From positions 4,693,367 to 4,757,366 of the forward strand of contig OZ029919.1 of the NCBI GenBank assembly GCA_964023275.1: a stretch of DNA of 64,000 bases, given 5' to 3'. Each line of letters starts with the position of its first letter. The first letter of the stretch is position 1. Positions 33,322 through 45,403 of the stretch are shown piece by piece. Under the pieces are notes generated by a model, which saw only the letters and a program-made list of their open reading frames with translations, was not told the origin of the DNA and made no database searches. Both the position numbers and the translations under genes were made by a program. Origin of the DNA: Norana najaformis (taxonomy: Eukaryota > Annelida > Clitellata > Crassiclitellata > Hormogastridae).

Positions 33322-34643
33322 GCGTCGCGGTTGAGGTCCATCAAGTCGAAAACCCGTGAAGCAGACCCGAAATGCATTGCATCAGCTCTGGGTTGTAGAA
33401 CTGCTCCGCCATTGAGTCGACGAATTGCTCTACCGTCAATCTTTTCTTGTCGTCGTTTACGGCCGTCTTCATGAACTGCTCCCACAACTAAATAATTAGT
33501 AAATAATTATTGCTAGACAAACAACCCACATTCTTCAAACAACAATGTGTGCAAAACAGTAAAAATAGCAGCACAATGACATTTAAAAGGAACAACCAAA
33601 TGATGCAATAACATATAACAGTTTTAAATCAATCTTTAATAGCCTGTACCTAGAGAGACAGCATCGCGATAGATTTTATTCATTTTCTTGTGCTGTATTA
33701 CTGTGTATTGTGCACTGAAACCAATGTACTTAAGTACATTATTTTGATCCTTCGGAAACTGGAAATTTCTGGGCATTAGGAACAACATTTAGGTTGGCGA
33801 GAAAATAACAGCTATATCAGTCACAGTAACTCATGCATGAGGAATTAGTGTAAGCTCATCTGACCTCTTGCCTTCAGATCTAGAAAGGCTTGAGGTCTGC
33901 GTTTTTAACACGCAAATAATGAATCGATGGCGGTGGAAATGGTGCGATAAAATTAGAAGTCATGGTAAATTACTTTTGCAAAAATAATTGGAATTAATAG
34001 TTAGTCATCGCATACTGCTTTGATTAAAATAGTGGGATACTAGGCCTATGTGTGTTAATATCATTTTTTAAACGAATCAAGTGTAATCTCTTACTTGGAG
34101 CGGCTGCATCTCATCCATTTCTGGCGTACAGAAGGTACTGCGAAAAGCAATGGCGTTAAAACGCTTAATTGTGAGTGACAGGCGTGAAACAGATGGCTAG
34201 TTTGTCTCGCATCTGCGGAAATGCTAGTTAATCTGCGCCCCAATTCTCTAATAAATTCTAGTCCAGTACTATTAATAAAACCAAGGGTTTCAAAGGCTTG
34301 AGGGACAAAGTCACTTATTTTTCAAGGAGTAGGCTGTCTGAATTTGACATTTTTCTGAACGCCTGCAGCTCTGCAGCGGCTAGAAAAGTGTTGGATATTC
34401 ACAGTCACCATCATCATATCATTAGTAGTATTCGTTCGCTTTCTAAGCAACGCTGTAATTAGCATAAGCATCTCACGTTATCATGTCGAGTTTTAAAATA
34501 TTCGGCCATCTTCTTGTCTGCTTTTTCGCACTTAGCAAATTGAATCGCTGCTCCGTCCCAGTCGTTTCTCGATACGACTCCATCGTTGTCGAAGTCGACT
34601 ATGTGGAAATACGTCCTCATCTTCCTCTTCCACAACTCAACAT
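33322..34643 (-). pseudogene. Type 1 SCP pseudogene (copy B)
   Basis: Exon 1 (34643 to 34477) is 167 nt, not the 168 nt of other copies. One base is missing in the second codon (ATGTTGAGTT against ATGTCTGAGTT), so the ATG reads out of frame into an early stop. The remaining exon still encodes ELWKRKMRTYFHIVDFDNDG and has the GTGAGA donor. Exon 2 begins at 33487 (LWEQFMKTAVNDDKKRLTVE) but has a one-base deletion just before EF-hand 3 (frame break at about 33350). Similarity stops after DLNRD at about 33322, so EF-hand 4 and the C-terminus are lost. Confidence 0.85.
33830..34340 (-). mobile_element. LINE C-terminal fragment in the intron of SCP copy B
   Basis: Minus-strand reading FVPQAFETLGFINSTGLEFI then RELG, followed by decayed QTSHLF and NAIAF-like blocks. 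It is positionally equivalent to the intronic LINE fragments of copies A and C. Confidence 0.65.
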
Positions 34644-34824
34644 CCTTCCGCAAAATACAGCCGATTCCAAATTGAAAAAGAAACGTAAACAACAGCCTTA
34701 TTTGTATGCTTTTCAGGGGCTGGGCTGGTTACTCGGATTTAACTCACTCTGGATCGGCGCTTCCTTCTGGCCAGATAAGCTACGTGTATCGTTTATCAAC
34801 CCTTGAAAACTCTTTGTTGAGGCT

Positions 34825-35160
34825 GGACTTTATTGACTGATTGATTGATTGATTTATTCAAAGCATTTGCAACGTGCGCAATGTCAGTACACCTGATGTA
34901 TGTTCACTAGGGCCAGGATGGAATCATGCAAAAGCCAGGGTGAAGTAGTGAGTCTTTACAAGTGATTTAAAAGATGATAACGAGTTTGCAAGTCGGGTCT
35001 TTTGTGGTAGACGATTCCAAATGCGAGGAGCACAGCAGCTAAAGGCACGTGGTCCTATAATTATCCTGAACCTAGTTCTTGCAACAAACCAGTAGCAGAA
35101 GAACGCAAGAATCTAAGAGGGGTACGGAATCAAAATTACGACCGTTGATAAAAACGAGAA
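34825..35160 (-). mobile_element. CR1/L2-like LINE C-terminus with AATC tail
   Basis: Minus-strand reading RFRIIIGPRAFSCCAPRIWN then RLPQKTRLANSLSSFKSLVK and THYF, followed by a 3' UTR ending in (AATC)n at about 34838-34856. It is a classical CR1/L2 C-terminal block, different from the ATTACG-tailed family at 14.5-15.0 kb. Confidence 0.75.
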
Positions 35161-35174
35161 GACCTTTATGTATC

Positions 35175-35560
35175 TTCAAGTGCACGGAAAACATCATGAT
35201 AAAGTTGGGTGAAATTTAAGGTGAAACTAGATACAGCAGCATAGTACGACATTCTGGCAATGTTATTGTGTAAGCAGATGTTCCCGACTGTTATGGAAGT
35301 AAGCTCCTCTTCCAAGCCTGGAACTTTAATGCAAGAAATAACAGCATTGACGGCACATGGAGGCAGAATACTATGTAATAACTGCTCAAGGTATCGATTG
35401 CTGGTCATGGTTCAGCACAATCGGGGTGAATGCCAAAATCCAGTGTAAGTCCGGTGGAATGCCAATGTGAAAAGTTAACTATGGGGTTTGATGGCAGTAC
35501 ATGTCACCTATTCTATCGGTTCCTGCTTGATCCGTGTCCCAGATTTTGGCAAGTGCATTG
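35175..35560 (+). mobile_element. Gypsy-type protease fossil (copy 3)
   Basis: Aligns with 9870-10260: ARHSGNVIV-type decay of the D-T-G-A region, then the ITALTAHGGR block (35330-35370) and CATGTCACCTATTC. Heavily mutated. Confidence 0.5.
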
Positions 35561-35934
35561 ATGCGCCAGTGAGAACATTTAAATAGCAAGCGACTCTAAA
35601 GATTGGCTTGGATGGTTATTGAAAAAACCATGCACATTTTTCAAACAGAAAATTTATTATATGAAGATTGTTTAATTATAATTGCAATTGTAATTTTAAA
35701 TTTAGATGACGGCGTCTCATTGAGAAACTATTCAGAGACATTCATTACCTAGCCTAAAGGATGTGAAATGTCATTAAGAGCAGAAATTCCTAATGGCTGG
35801 TATAGCAACTGCTTTCCCTAAAGATGTCGGAAAGTTTAAATTCCCAGAAAAACGAAGAAAGTCAACGCTACAAAGTCATTATAGAAAAGCGTGCACAATG
35901 CATACTTCGTGACATTCTAATATAGACTACTTAC

Positions 35935-36035
35935 GTTTCGGAGTTGCGATTATTGTCGCGAGCTGCAAGGTGCCGTCCAGATGTTGCGACTTGGAACAAA
36001 CCAGGCAGATCCATGTCATGCGTATATATAGGCCC
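35935..36035 (-). promoter_or_regulatory. TATA promoter and non-coding 5' exon of type 1 SCP copy B
   Basis: Minus strand: TATATATACG (36021-36030), then CTTGCAGCTCGCGACAATAA and CTCCGAAAC before a GTAAGTAG donor (35927-35934). Intact in layout although its gene is dead. Confidence 0.65.
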
Positions 36036-36459
36036 CATATACTGAACAGACTTAAACGCAAAGCAGCTTACATTCATGTCTTGCCCCAAAATTAGGTAGC
36101 CTATGTTCACTCACGTGTAGAAAATTTAGTAAGTTGTAGTCGACTTCAAATTCAATAAGTTTGTCGACTTTGTGTATTTAATTTAGCTAATTTAGCAAAT
36201 TCAAGCGTAGATTGTTTTATTAATTATTTTAAAGAAGCCGATAGAAATTTTGGCTTCCTTTGTTGTCATTAGTACTGTTAGACTAACTCATCAGGCAACG
36301 ATAATCATGACAGATAAGGCATATAAACTAAAGAGATTGGGGTTTTTGCGCCTCTATTGAAATTTCATTTCTTTATTGCGAGAATTAATTCAATTTAATT
36401 ATATTTGATGTTCGAATAAGAGGTGATAAAGAAGGACGTTATCTGGCAGTCAGGTGCAT

Positions 36460-36800
36460 TAGATCAATAGCCAAATTAGAAAGCATGACGTTCATGGGAT
36501 GACTGTGTCAGAATCATCTCCACCGTCCATTTCTGATGTATATCTCAAATTTGCCCAGTGCATGGATGCATCAGCGAGAACATATTAATAGCACCTCTAA
36601 CGAATGACCCGGATTGTAAACGAAGCAAATCTTCGGATTTTCCAAGAGAGAAACATCAAAGGGGGACTGCCTACTTGCCTATTAGCTGCTTTAACCAGTG
36701 CCATCACAAGAAGAAGACCAGCTTGCTGAGAGGCAGCTATGAATAAAAAATGATACTCAGTCAGCCCAATTTATTGGGGCCACGGCAGGATCTTACCTTG
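36460..36800. other. Spacer without a recognised gene
   Basis: No domain or repeat class recognised. Confidence 0.3.
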
Positions 36801-36854
36801 CCACTTAAGGCAACTGGTCGCCAGCTCTCAAACCAATGTTGATCCATCGAAAAA

Positions 36855-37010
36855 CCAATGTTGGTCCATCGAAAATGGCTGTCAGGGTGGCCATTTTAGT
36901 CTGAGCAAGAGGGTGGATGGCCGCCAGCTTTCAGAAACAATGTTGGTCCATCGAAAATGGCTGTCAGGGTGGCCATTTTAGTCTGAGCAAGAGGGCAGGT
37001 GGCCAGTCGT
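36855..37010. repeat. 82-bp tandem duplication
   Basis: CAATGTTGGTCCATCG begins at 36856 and again at 36938. Between and after it the same GAAAATGGCTGTCAGGGTGG and CATTTTAGTCTGAGCAAGAG are repeated. A partial third copy of the first phrase precedes it at about 36834. Confidence 0.9.
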
Positions 37011-37127
37011 TTCCTTTGCCGCCTGATCTTCCTACAGACAGTGTGCTCACTGAATGGCTGAGTTCACTAAGAGACGCACATGGACCATAAATCTCAAGAC
37101 ATATTTCTGCCCTTAAAAATAAATAAA

Positions 37128-37180
37128 TCATTTTGCTGACAGACCAGTACGCTAACCGCTAGACCATCGTTTATACCATC
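37128..37180 (-). other. tRNA A-box-like stretch (SINE trace)
   Basis: The minus strand reads GATGGTCTAGCGGTTAGCGT then ACTGGTCTG, which is very like a tRNA A-box arm. There is no B-box or cloverleaf downstream, so this is at most a truncated SINE head. Confidence 0.35.
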
Positions 37181-37303
37181 ATTTTCATGACTTCTGAAAC
37201 GATAAATTCGGAAAACCTTAACAGGGTCAAAGCTGCACGTTTCCTTAGAGAAATACATGTACACAGTTATACACATTGTCACAGCGAAATATAGACTACT
37301 TAC

Positions 37304-37400
37304 GTGTCGGAGTTGCGACAGCTGTTGGAAGTTGCAAGACGTCGTCTCAATAGTGCGACTGTATGAAAGAAATAGGTCTCTAGGGCCAGTATACATACAA
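37304..37400 (-). promoter_or_regulatory. Orphan type 1 SCP promoter and 5' exon
   Basis: Minus-strand exon with CTTGCAACTTCCAACAGCTG and CTCCGACAC before GTAAGTAG (37297-37303). The TATA position has only GTATAC (37389-37394). It lies about 1.3 kb to the right of the copy B promoter with no coding exons between them, so it is a duplicated or alternative first exon. Confidence 0.55.
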
Positions 37401-39509
37401 GCTAGATTTACTCAGCACACGTGACTGCATGGTAGCCTAAATTCATATCTTGACCCAAATTTAGCTAATTTATGATCACTTATGTTCATTTGCATCTAGA
37501 AATCTTAACAATTTTTCGTCCGTTTAATTGGGCTTACGTTAAAAATTCAATTAGTTTTGCCGACATCGGAACTGAAAATAGATCTAGGCCCTATATAATC
37601 ACAAGAAAAACCAATTAAGTTTGCATGCAGTGTCTATATTAGCAATTACTCTTTGGTAAGGTTTGACAAGTGGTTTTGACGTTGCTGTGAAACTTACAAA
37701 ACAGAATCTTAATTTGCAAGGCCATTCATTCCCTGCGCAATCGCCACTGTCTATCTCGGCTTAAAGATCGCAGATTAAATCTATCCATTCAGACCAAATC
37801 TTGCTATTTTCCATGCGCTGCACTCACTCATTTCGCCTGGCCAAGTCCAGAATGATACGTAGCTTACTTTAGCTTATAATAGAAAAGAATAGATTGGAAT
37901 AGAATTAAATCGAATAGAATACAATAGAACAGAATAGATTAGGCCAGTTCAATCCAGCTTAGGTTATTTTAGAGCAAACCAGAACACACGAGATCAGACA
38001 TTTGTTTCTCTCGCTCCGATAGGGCAAAAGTCGTCAAAATTTTGTGACATTAAGCAAAATCTCTCTTAGTTGAATCTTCCGCTTTCAGAATTTGTGGATC
38101 CCCCATCACTAAAAAAAGTTCCCACGCCCTTGAAAAAGAGTAGCATAACATATTGGAGACGATTGTGAATCAGAACGTGAACTGTATTTAGCAATGGTAG
38201 AATGCTGATAATGGATTAGTTCATGAGCTTATAACAGAGATTGAGGCTTTGCAACAGTAAGTTTTAATTGGTTAAGGAAGCACTATAAAATAGTTTTGGG
38301 ATATAAAAAGATTTTTACATGAAACTTCGACATTTCTACAATAAAATCCAGAACTCAAACCACACATAAGAGTAACGCATTGCTCATAGTGGGGTTGTCC
38401 AAGAGATTACGACAGAAAACAAGACATTTGTTACAACTAGATTTCGGGTCTTTTTGTAAGTATCGCTGCTCAGGTAGTTCCGGGAGCTAGATAGACACTT
38501 TCTCAGAATATTGACATTTTAAGAATGAAGGCATGAACCTAGACCATGCATAAAACTGGCGCATTGCCATTAGTGCGGAAGTTAGAGGACCTTTGAACAA
38601 GGCTAACAATATATTTGACATCTTTATTTTCAACCAAAAATTCTTAGAAACCTCAAGAAATTAAATAGCAGGAATCTAGACAGCATAGCGTAAACTTACC
38701 CCTATATATTCCTATTGGTCAAGTATTAATTTGTCTGTATATCAATTTATCTATTAGTCTATCGATCTGTCTCTATCTATTTTTCTAACTGTCTATCTGT
38801 GTACATGACTGTCCATTTGTGTTTGCTTCCTTTCTCTCTTTGAGTTTGGCTTTCATTTCCATCTGCCTTTGAAAAAGCGAGCTATGAAAGCAATGTTTTC
38901 AAAAGAAAAAAATTATAAAAGTAAACGGGTGAATTGAATCGTTCCAACAACTATAACGTCTACGTAAAGCAACTACAGTAGCAAGAAATACGTAAATCAA
39001 TAGTAAAAACAAAGAGATCTAGAGGCACTGATCGATCCAAGTAGTTTTTAAAAAGGACCAAAAGACTACACAATACTTTGACGCCTGCAAAAAGTTTTTG
39101 ATGACCATTTTGTGCTTCCAAAATTTTTAATTACCACTTTAGCTTCAAGAAATGTTTGGTGAACTTTATGGCTCAAAGAAATTTTGTTACCTTGTCTCTT
39201 CTTCCTAGATTTTCTTCTTTTTCAGTTTTTAATGATTTAAAAAATCCGATTAAATTCTTATTTTCTCAGAATATAGTACTTTTTTATTTTTCCAGGATAT
39301 CTGATGACATATTTTTAGTGAGCAATCCTAGCTTGAAACAGTTTAGGGACTGACTCAATAGCGCGTCTTCTTCCGCCGAACAATCAAATGCTCTGATTCC
39401 CTTAAAACCGGCTCTTGTATATAGGCAGAAATTAATGATCTAATTTAGTGATTGTCCACTGTGGGAAATTACTGAAAAAGCAGAAGCCTTTATGCGGAAC
39501 AGAAAGCTT
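37400..39509. other. Spacer with decayed repeat traces
   Basis: 37875-37945 is a degenerate GAATA-type repeat. 37950-38230 aligns with 5950-6200. 38720-38830 is a degenerate TCTA array. No gene seen. Confidence 0.5.
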
Positions 39510-41239
39510 CTAGTCGATAAGAGGTCCGAAGAAGAGCGCATACGGACTCTTTTCATCCTTAGAGAACCAGAAGTCGAAGGCAGCATGAACGAACTCGTCG
39601 AGGCTCAGTTTCCCATCGTGATTGACATCGATTGCCCTGAAAGTCTCCTTTGCGAACGAGGTATCTGGTACTCCAAGCTCGTGGAACATTCTACAATGCT
39701 CGTCCTCCTGCAGGTACCCATCGCGGTTGAGGTCCATCACGTCGAAAAGACCGTGAATCAGACCCGAAATATGTGTCATCAGCTCAGGATTGTAAAGCTG
39801 CTTCGAGACGGCGTCGACGAACTGCTCTCTAGTCAATCTTTTCATGTCGTCGGTTACTGCCATCTTCATGAACTGCTTCCATACCTTAGTACATGTAAAT
39901 AGTAAACAATCTTTATTATTGCTAAGCAAACATCCACAATTTACAGACAACGATGTATGCAAAACAGTGATAAAGATCTTTAAGGGAACAGCCAAATGAT
40001 GCATTATAATAAAGAGCACCAGTCTTACGTTTAAAATCAATTTTTGAAAGACCGTATATCGAAAGACAGCATCGGGATTATAATCGATTTTTGTACTGCC
40101 TACTGTACAAGATGCCTGGAAGCCAATGTACGCAAGCGACATAACTTTGATTTCTGGGAGTTGGAAAATTCTGGAACAGCATCTGGAATGTCTCGTTCTG
40201 GGTCCTCTGGCATGATGAAGATGTTGTGAAAAGCAACTGCATGGATGCTTTGAATTGTGAATGCCGTGTGTGGAGAAAGATGTCGTACGTTTTCCATCTC
40301 CAGAGACATTACTGAGGTGTCGTCCGAGCTTTGATATGACAGTTAAATCAGCTTTATTAAAAGACTCAGTGTTTTAAGAAAACAAGAGGAAGAAATTATA
40401 AGCAACGAGGCTTAGCTTTATTTACCGTTTTTTCGAAATGCTGCCTGTTCAGCTGCACTGTAACTTAAGTAAGCACAGTTGGCCAAAAAATACATGGCTC
40501 AATTTGTTGTATTTTCTTTCTTGTACCGTATCGTTCTTTTATTTGATACCTGGCATCGTCAAACCCTAACCACCGCCTGACCACTTTCTTCTTCTACGCA
40601 AAACTAATGCCAATGTCTAGCCTAAATGTATTAGTTTCCTACTTGCATAGACCATCCCCTTTATCTCGAATGTTCCAATATTAAAAAAGTGTCTATCATG
40701 GTAGTACCGTACGCCAGAGGGGAATTATTGGAAACACAGCTGGTTTCTTTCTACCAGAAACTTGGAAGGATAAATGGCCTTCATTAAGATGCAAAGTATA
40801 CATCGATGGCGCTGAGGGATTAGTCAACAGAATTAGAAGCCATTATGACCTACGTTAGCAATTATTATTATACAGCATTTCAATAAAATAGTGACATACT
40901 AGGCCTATTTATGTTAGTATTATTTTAACCGGTTAAGTATAATCCCTCAGGAGGTAATTAAAAAATTATCGGGTACTATGTTTGACATATGGAAAGGCTG
41001 AGTCTCATCCAGTTCTGGTAGAGAAAGGTACTGTTTGAAGTCGAAGACTTTGAATCAGTGAATTGTGAATGAAAGGCGTGAAAACAATTGGCTAGTTTCC
41101 CTCGCATCTCCGGAAATGCGAGTTAGGCTACGTTCAAAATTGGTGATAAACGCTAGGCCATTGCTACTAGTAGGGCTGAAGGTGTCAAAGCTACAGAGGA
41201 TTAAAGTCATGTATTATTATTATTATTATTATTATTATG

Positions 41240-41272
<33 letters not shown>

Positions 41273-41628
41273 TTCATTAGATCTGAATACTAAACTATCA
41301 GCAATTCCTGTACTTTAGGCCTAAGTAAAGTTAGGTCGAGTCCTGATTAAAGCAATTATTATAATAATAATAATAATTATTATTATAATTATTATTATAA
41401 AATTATCATTAGAGTTCGTTCGCCTTCTAAGCGAAGCTATAATTTTCATGATTTTCTCACATTAGCATGTTGAATTTTGAGAAATTCCGCCTTCTGTCTG
41501 TCTGCTTTTTCATACTCAGCATATCGAGCTGGCATCGCCATCCAGTCGTCCCACGATATGACTCCATCCTTGTCGTAGTCAAATAGGCGGAAAAACGTCC
41601 TCACCTTTCTTCTCCAAAATTCAGACAT
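39510..41628 (-). CDS. Type 1 sarcoplasmic calcium-binding protein (copy C), two coding exons
   Basis: Exon 1 runs 41628 to 41461 (168 nt, MSEFWRRKVRTFFRLFDYDK ... KIQHAN, donor GTGAGA). Exon 2 runs 39884 to 39510 (375 nt, VWKQFMKMAVTDDMKRLTRE ... YALFFGPLID), phase 0, giving 180 aa. EF-hand loops 1 (D-Y-D-K-D-G-V-I-S-W-D-D), 3 (DLNRDGYLQEDE) and 4 (DVNHDGKLSLDE) keep the ligand positions, so unlike copy A all look usable. The promoter and 5' exon are at 42121-42215. The intron holds two LINE pieces and ATT arrays. Confidence 0.9.
40150..41210 (-). mobile_element. LINE C-terminal fragments in the intron of SCP copy C
   Basis: Two pieces. 40990-41210 reads FSPTSSNGLAFITNFERSLT-like residues on the minus strand. 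40150-40330 reads LSPHTAFTIQSIHAVAFHNI, which matches the domain end (RLSxAIQRxNAVAF). They are separated by unrelated AT-rich DNA. Confidence 0.55.
41212..41405. repeat. ATT/AAT microsatellites
   Basis: Att array at 41212-41275 and a second aat/att inverted stretch at 41358-41405, both within the intron of SCP copy C. Confidence 0.9.
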
Positions 41629-42120
41629 CGTGCGGCGAAATACAACCGATTTCTAAATTAAAATAGAAAATTATTCAGTAGCCTAATTTACATGTTACCT
41701 TAGAGGTTGGGTTGACAACTCGGAACTACCTTGATATGGATCTGCGCCTTCTTCTGGCCCGTCAAGCTGCGTGAACCTATATCAAAACTTGAAAACCCTT
41801 CCGCCAGGGCTGGGTTGTGTTGTGATTTTATGTTTCAGGGTAGTTTTTGAACTACCTGTATCTTTGACTTGTATTTTTGCACACGGTTGACTGAAGAGAA
41901 GCCAGCTACTTCCATTTTGGTGTTAGTTATGACGCAGTAATATCAGTTGCACTGACCAGCATGCACAATCTATTAATGTTTTCTGATCAAAATAAATTGT
42001 CAAAAACATACAAGGTTGTTTTAAAAGTGCGTTGTGCCTAAACGCCAGTTACATTCACTGTTGAAATGGTTTCGTCGCTGCTTCTCTGAGTAAATTTCTG
42101 AGTAAATATAGGCTACTTAC

Positions 42121-42215
42121 GCATCGGATTTTCGACAGTTGTTTCGAGTTGCAAGACGTCGTCCCGAAGTTGCGACTTGGAGTGAGCCAAATGGGACCAG
42201 GGTCTATATATATGC
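42121..42215 (-). promoter_or_regulatory. TATA promoter and non-coding 5' exon of type 1 SCP copy C
   Basis: The minus strand has GCATATATATAGACC (about 42202-42216), then GTCGCAACTTCGGGACGACG, CTTGCAACTCGAAACAACTG and CCGATGC before GTAAGTAG (42113-42120). It is about 500 bp upstream of coding exon 1. Confidence 0.75.
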
Positions 42216-43022
42216 TACATTCACTCGACCAACATACGTGCATTGCATTGCAGCTCACATTCATCTTTTGACCCAAAGTTAGGTTGCCGATGTACACTCA
42301 CGATTAGAAAAAAATTGTGATTTTTCATCAAATTATTTTTGGGTCTACGAATACTTCAAATTCAATTAGTTTTGTCGACTTTGTTTAATTTATTTAGATG
42401 ATTTTACAAATTTATGACTTCATTTGGGCGTGCACTGTTTTAATAATATTTTAATAAACTGATGCAACATTTTATATTTATTAGCAAATATTCTTCACAT
42501 GATTGCTTTTTATCATAAACATTGCTCGCCAAATTCATCAGATATCAATAAACATAAGAGATAAGGTGTAAAGCAAAAAGACAAATAACTAGAATTTATT
42601 AAATTTAATTACGTTTTATGTTCGAATTAAAGGTACTAAAGAATTATGTTATCTGGCAGTCGGATGTATTAGATCATGTAGCGTCAGATATATTTAATTT
42701 TACAAATGTTCTTGTGATTATCACCATTCATGTAGTCCTAACTGAAATGAGTTATATGTAAGCTATAGCGACACTTATGTTCATGCAAAAGCACTGAAAT
42801 GCCTTTTAATAATTGTAGTAGATCGCAGCTTATAATTCTCTTTTGAAGGATTACTTCTTTTCTATCTGAAATTAGATGCAAATGATGACAGATGATGATT
42901 GGCGATGACAAAGACGGTGGTGTTGATGGTAGAGGTGATGATGATTCTAGTATTATTACCACTATTGTGCTCCCACTACTATTAAAACTGCTTCTGCTAC
43001 TGCTGCAATTACTATAACTTAT

Positions 43023-43075
43023 CAAATAATAATAATAATAATAATTATTATTATTATTATTATCATCATCATCAT
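43023..43075. repeat. AAT/ATT/ATC microsatellite
   Basis: Aat, att and atc runs immediately before the minus-strand LINE fragment. Confidence 0.9.
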
Positions 43076-43079
43076 CCTA

Positions 43080-43247
43080 TATGTTCATAGAAGAGTTCCG
43101 GAGAAGCAGATGGCGTTCCGAAGCTGGACAGCTACTGAGAGTCTTTGAAGCAGGTGGCTGGTCTCCATTGGATCGTGGGTTCCCATTGCCATCCTTCATC
43201 CTAACTCCCACACAGAATCCAATCCTTCCGTACTCCATGCGCCGCTA
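43080..43247 (-). mobile_element. LINE C-terminal end, 168-bp fragment in reverse orientation
   Basis: Its reverse complement is nearly identical to 965-1137 (the end of the first LINE fragment, ELGRRM...LLQRLSVAVQ region). It is bounded on both sides by AAT/ATT repeats and is absent from the equivalent positions at 53.07-53.14 and 62.54-62.59 kb. Confidence 0.75.
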
Positions 43248-43287
43248 ATAATTATTTTATTATTAATAATAATAATGATAATAATAA

Positions 43288-43720
43288 TGGTCTCTCCCTT
43301 AACCCGTAATGGCCGCAGTCTATTCTGGGATGTTACAGTAACTGACGCTGTGGGTCATTATTAATACCAGGCAACTGCTGCAACTGCCGTCGCAGCCGCA
43401 GACCTTGCGGTTTGCAGAAAGATTACGAAGTGCAGTCAACTCCATTCAATCAATCACGTTAAACCACTAGCCTTCGAAACTCTTGGTCCCATTTATTGCA
43501 CTGAACTTGATCCTGTCGCGAACGTAGCAGGGCGTCATCTTACTCAAACTTCCGAATATCATAAAGAAACTTGTTAATTCTTCCAGGTTCTAGCTATTGC
43601 AATTGAGCCTTTCAATGCCATTGCCTTCCGTAGAGCTTTTGCCATGGCTGAACGTGGTAAGATGTAGCCGTTCCAGATGATTTGTCATCTTCTTCTGACA
43701 TTTTTTAAATTCCATTGTGA
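43288..43720 (+). pseudogene. LINE C-terminal fragment bounded by AAT repeats
   Basis: VSPLTRNGRSLFWDVTVTDA onward, with stops after VGHY and after KETC. Same start residue as copies at 11.98, 53.14 and 62.59 kb. It lies head to head with the 43080-43247 piece. Confidence 0.7.
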
Positions 43721-44289
43721 TCATATTTAACGCGGGAAGAAAGAATAATAATAACAATATCAATGATGATGATAATAGGCCTAATATCAGGATTGGCTGA
43801 ACTTTATTCAGGAACATTTCATTTCTCGGAAGCATTTTTAAGTCCTGAGGATCAAACGTACCTCAAGCAAATTCTAAAATATTAAAAACTGGCCTCTCCC
43901 GCTTAATGTCACACGACGCTAGTTCGGTAGAATGTCCCTTCTGTTGCTCCCCGCTATCTATGCTTCACTATCGCTGTCTTTCTTTTCTATATCCCTGTTT
44001 CACCTACCTCTCTCCCTCCTTTGCTCGAATAAGACTTTGAGCCATTTTGTATTTGATCGATAATAGTGGAAGATCGATAAAAAAGAGGGAGAGGCAGGTA
44101 CACATCTGGAGCGTGGAAGACTATAATGAGAAAACTGACGGATTATTCCAAATCCATTTATTAGAACATCTGCCAAAAAAACTTAAAACTAGCAGCAGTA
44201 TATTTATTAAGCAACAAAGCTGAAATAATAAATGTCAATACATTGATATTATTTAACCGTTTTGACACAACGTTCTTGTGAAGAACAGA

Positions 44290-44450
44290 ATCTCAAATGA
44301 TTTTAATCTTAATCGTAATTCCGAGACTTCTACAACGCCCAACGAAAGTCATGTTGCGGGGACCAGCTTATTCACAGGGGCTCAGTCAAAAGAAAATCTT
44401 TAGGCAAAAGAGTTCGGTTCCAGATCAAGATCATGCGCCTTCTCCCTGGA
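44290..44450 (-). mobile_element. CR1/L2-like LINE 3' end, reverse orientation
   Basis: Reverse complement of the 3' end at 26.6-26.7 kb: CGTAATTCCGAG, CTACAACGCCCAACGAAAG and GACCAGCTTATTC. Plus-strand frames here are shadows. Confidence 0.5.
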
Positions 44451-45403
44451 ACAAATTAAACTCACGCGATAGTACAGTCGAAGCATCTGATTATTGTACC
44501 ATGCAAATTGTTATATGTTCATTTGCTCTTAGTAAATCGATATCTTGTGCTGTTTACACTTACCCTTAAAGTCACCAATTGTTTTAGTCATTTTCAAGCT
44601 ATTGAGAAAACTGTTAAGGTGTTTGGACCTTTATTACAGTTTGAGAATTGTCGTATAATGGTCCATGAGCATTTTCAAGAATTTTACTGGACAGAACCCT
44701 ATCAATAACAAACCGTTTAATTGTTTAAATGGGAGTATCATCAGAGACGTTGTGCTTTCTAGAACTAGAAATACTTTTTAAATTGTTGTTTTAGTAATCA
44801 AGGAAAATTTATTTGCAGTAAACCAAAGTACAAATACTTAAAATCACTCTTTATTCTCTGGACTTGTTTCAATTCTACAAGTTCATCTGATTGTCCTTCT
44901 CTGGTCATACTTGTACCTAAGACTGGTCTGTCCTTAGTGAATGGGCTTTTTCGGTTGCTGAAATAAAATTTTAGAAATCTCTCCCTGTGTCTGTTAGTTC
45001 TACAAGTTCCTCTAATTGTTTTCTCTCAGTCGCTTGTGTCATTGGTTCTCAGCTTAAAACTTAACCTTTTCAATTGTTTATCCACCATAGACTGCCTCTC
45101 TGTCTCATAAACTGACCTTCTTGATATTGACGTGATTGCGGCTTGGCTTTGGTGCGCCATCGGATGATGCCTCGTGCATTAGATACCAGCGCGTTAAATG
45201 TTACAAGTTACAATTTTCCAAGTTCAATGTTTAATATATCAACAATAGTGCTGTGGTCAAGACCAAATAAAAACAATAGTCTTATCAGCAAATAAACCAA
45301 ATGTTAGCAACAAACTACAAGAAGCAATGTCATCAATGTCAAGCAGCTTAAAGATGAAATAAGCAAGCATACGATTTTGCAATCTATCTCAAACTAGCAT
45401 AAT

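Noticed and set aside
37128..37180. tRNA gene
   Set aside because: Only an A-box-like arm is present; no B-box, anticodon arm or acceptor pairing follows.
42738..43025. Serine-rich minus-strand frame conserved in all units (also 11327, 52838, 62252)
   Set aside because: Conservation follows the unit duplications, and the sequence is a GAT-rich low-complexity stretch with no domain.
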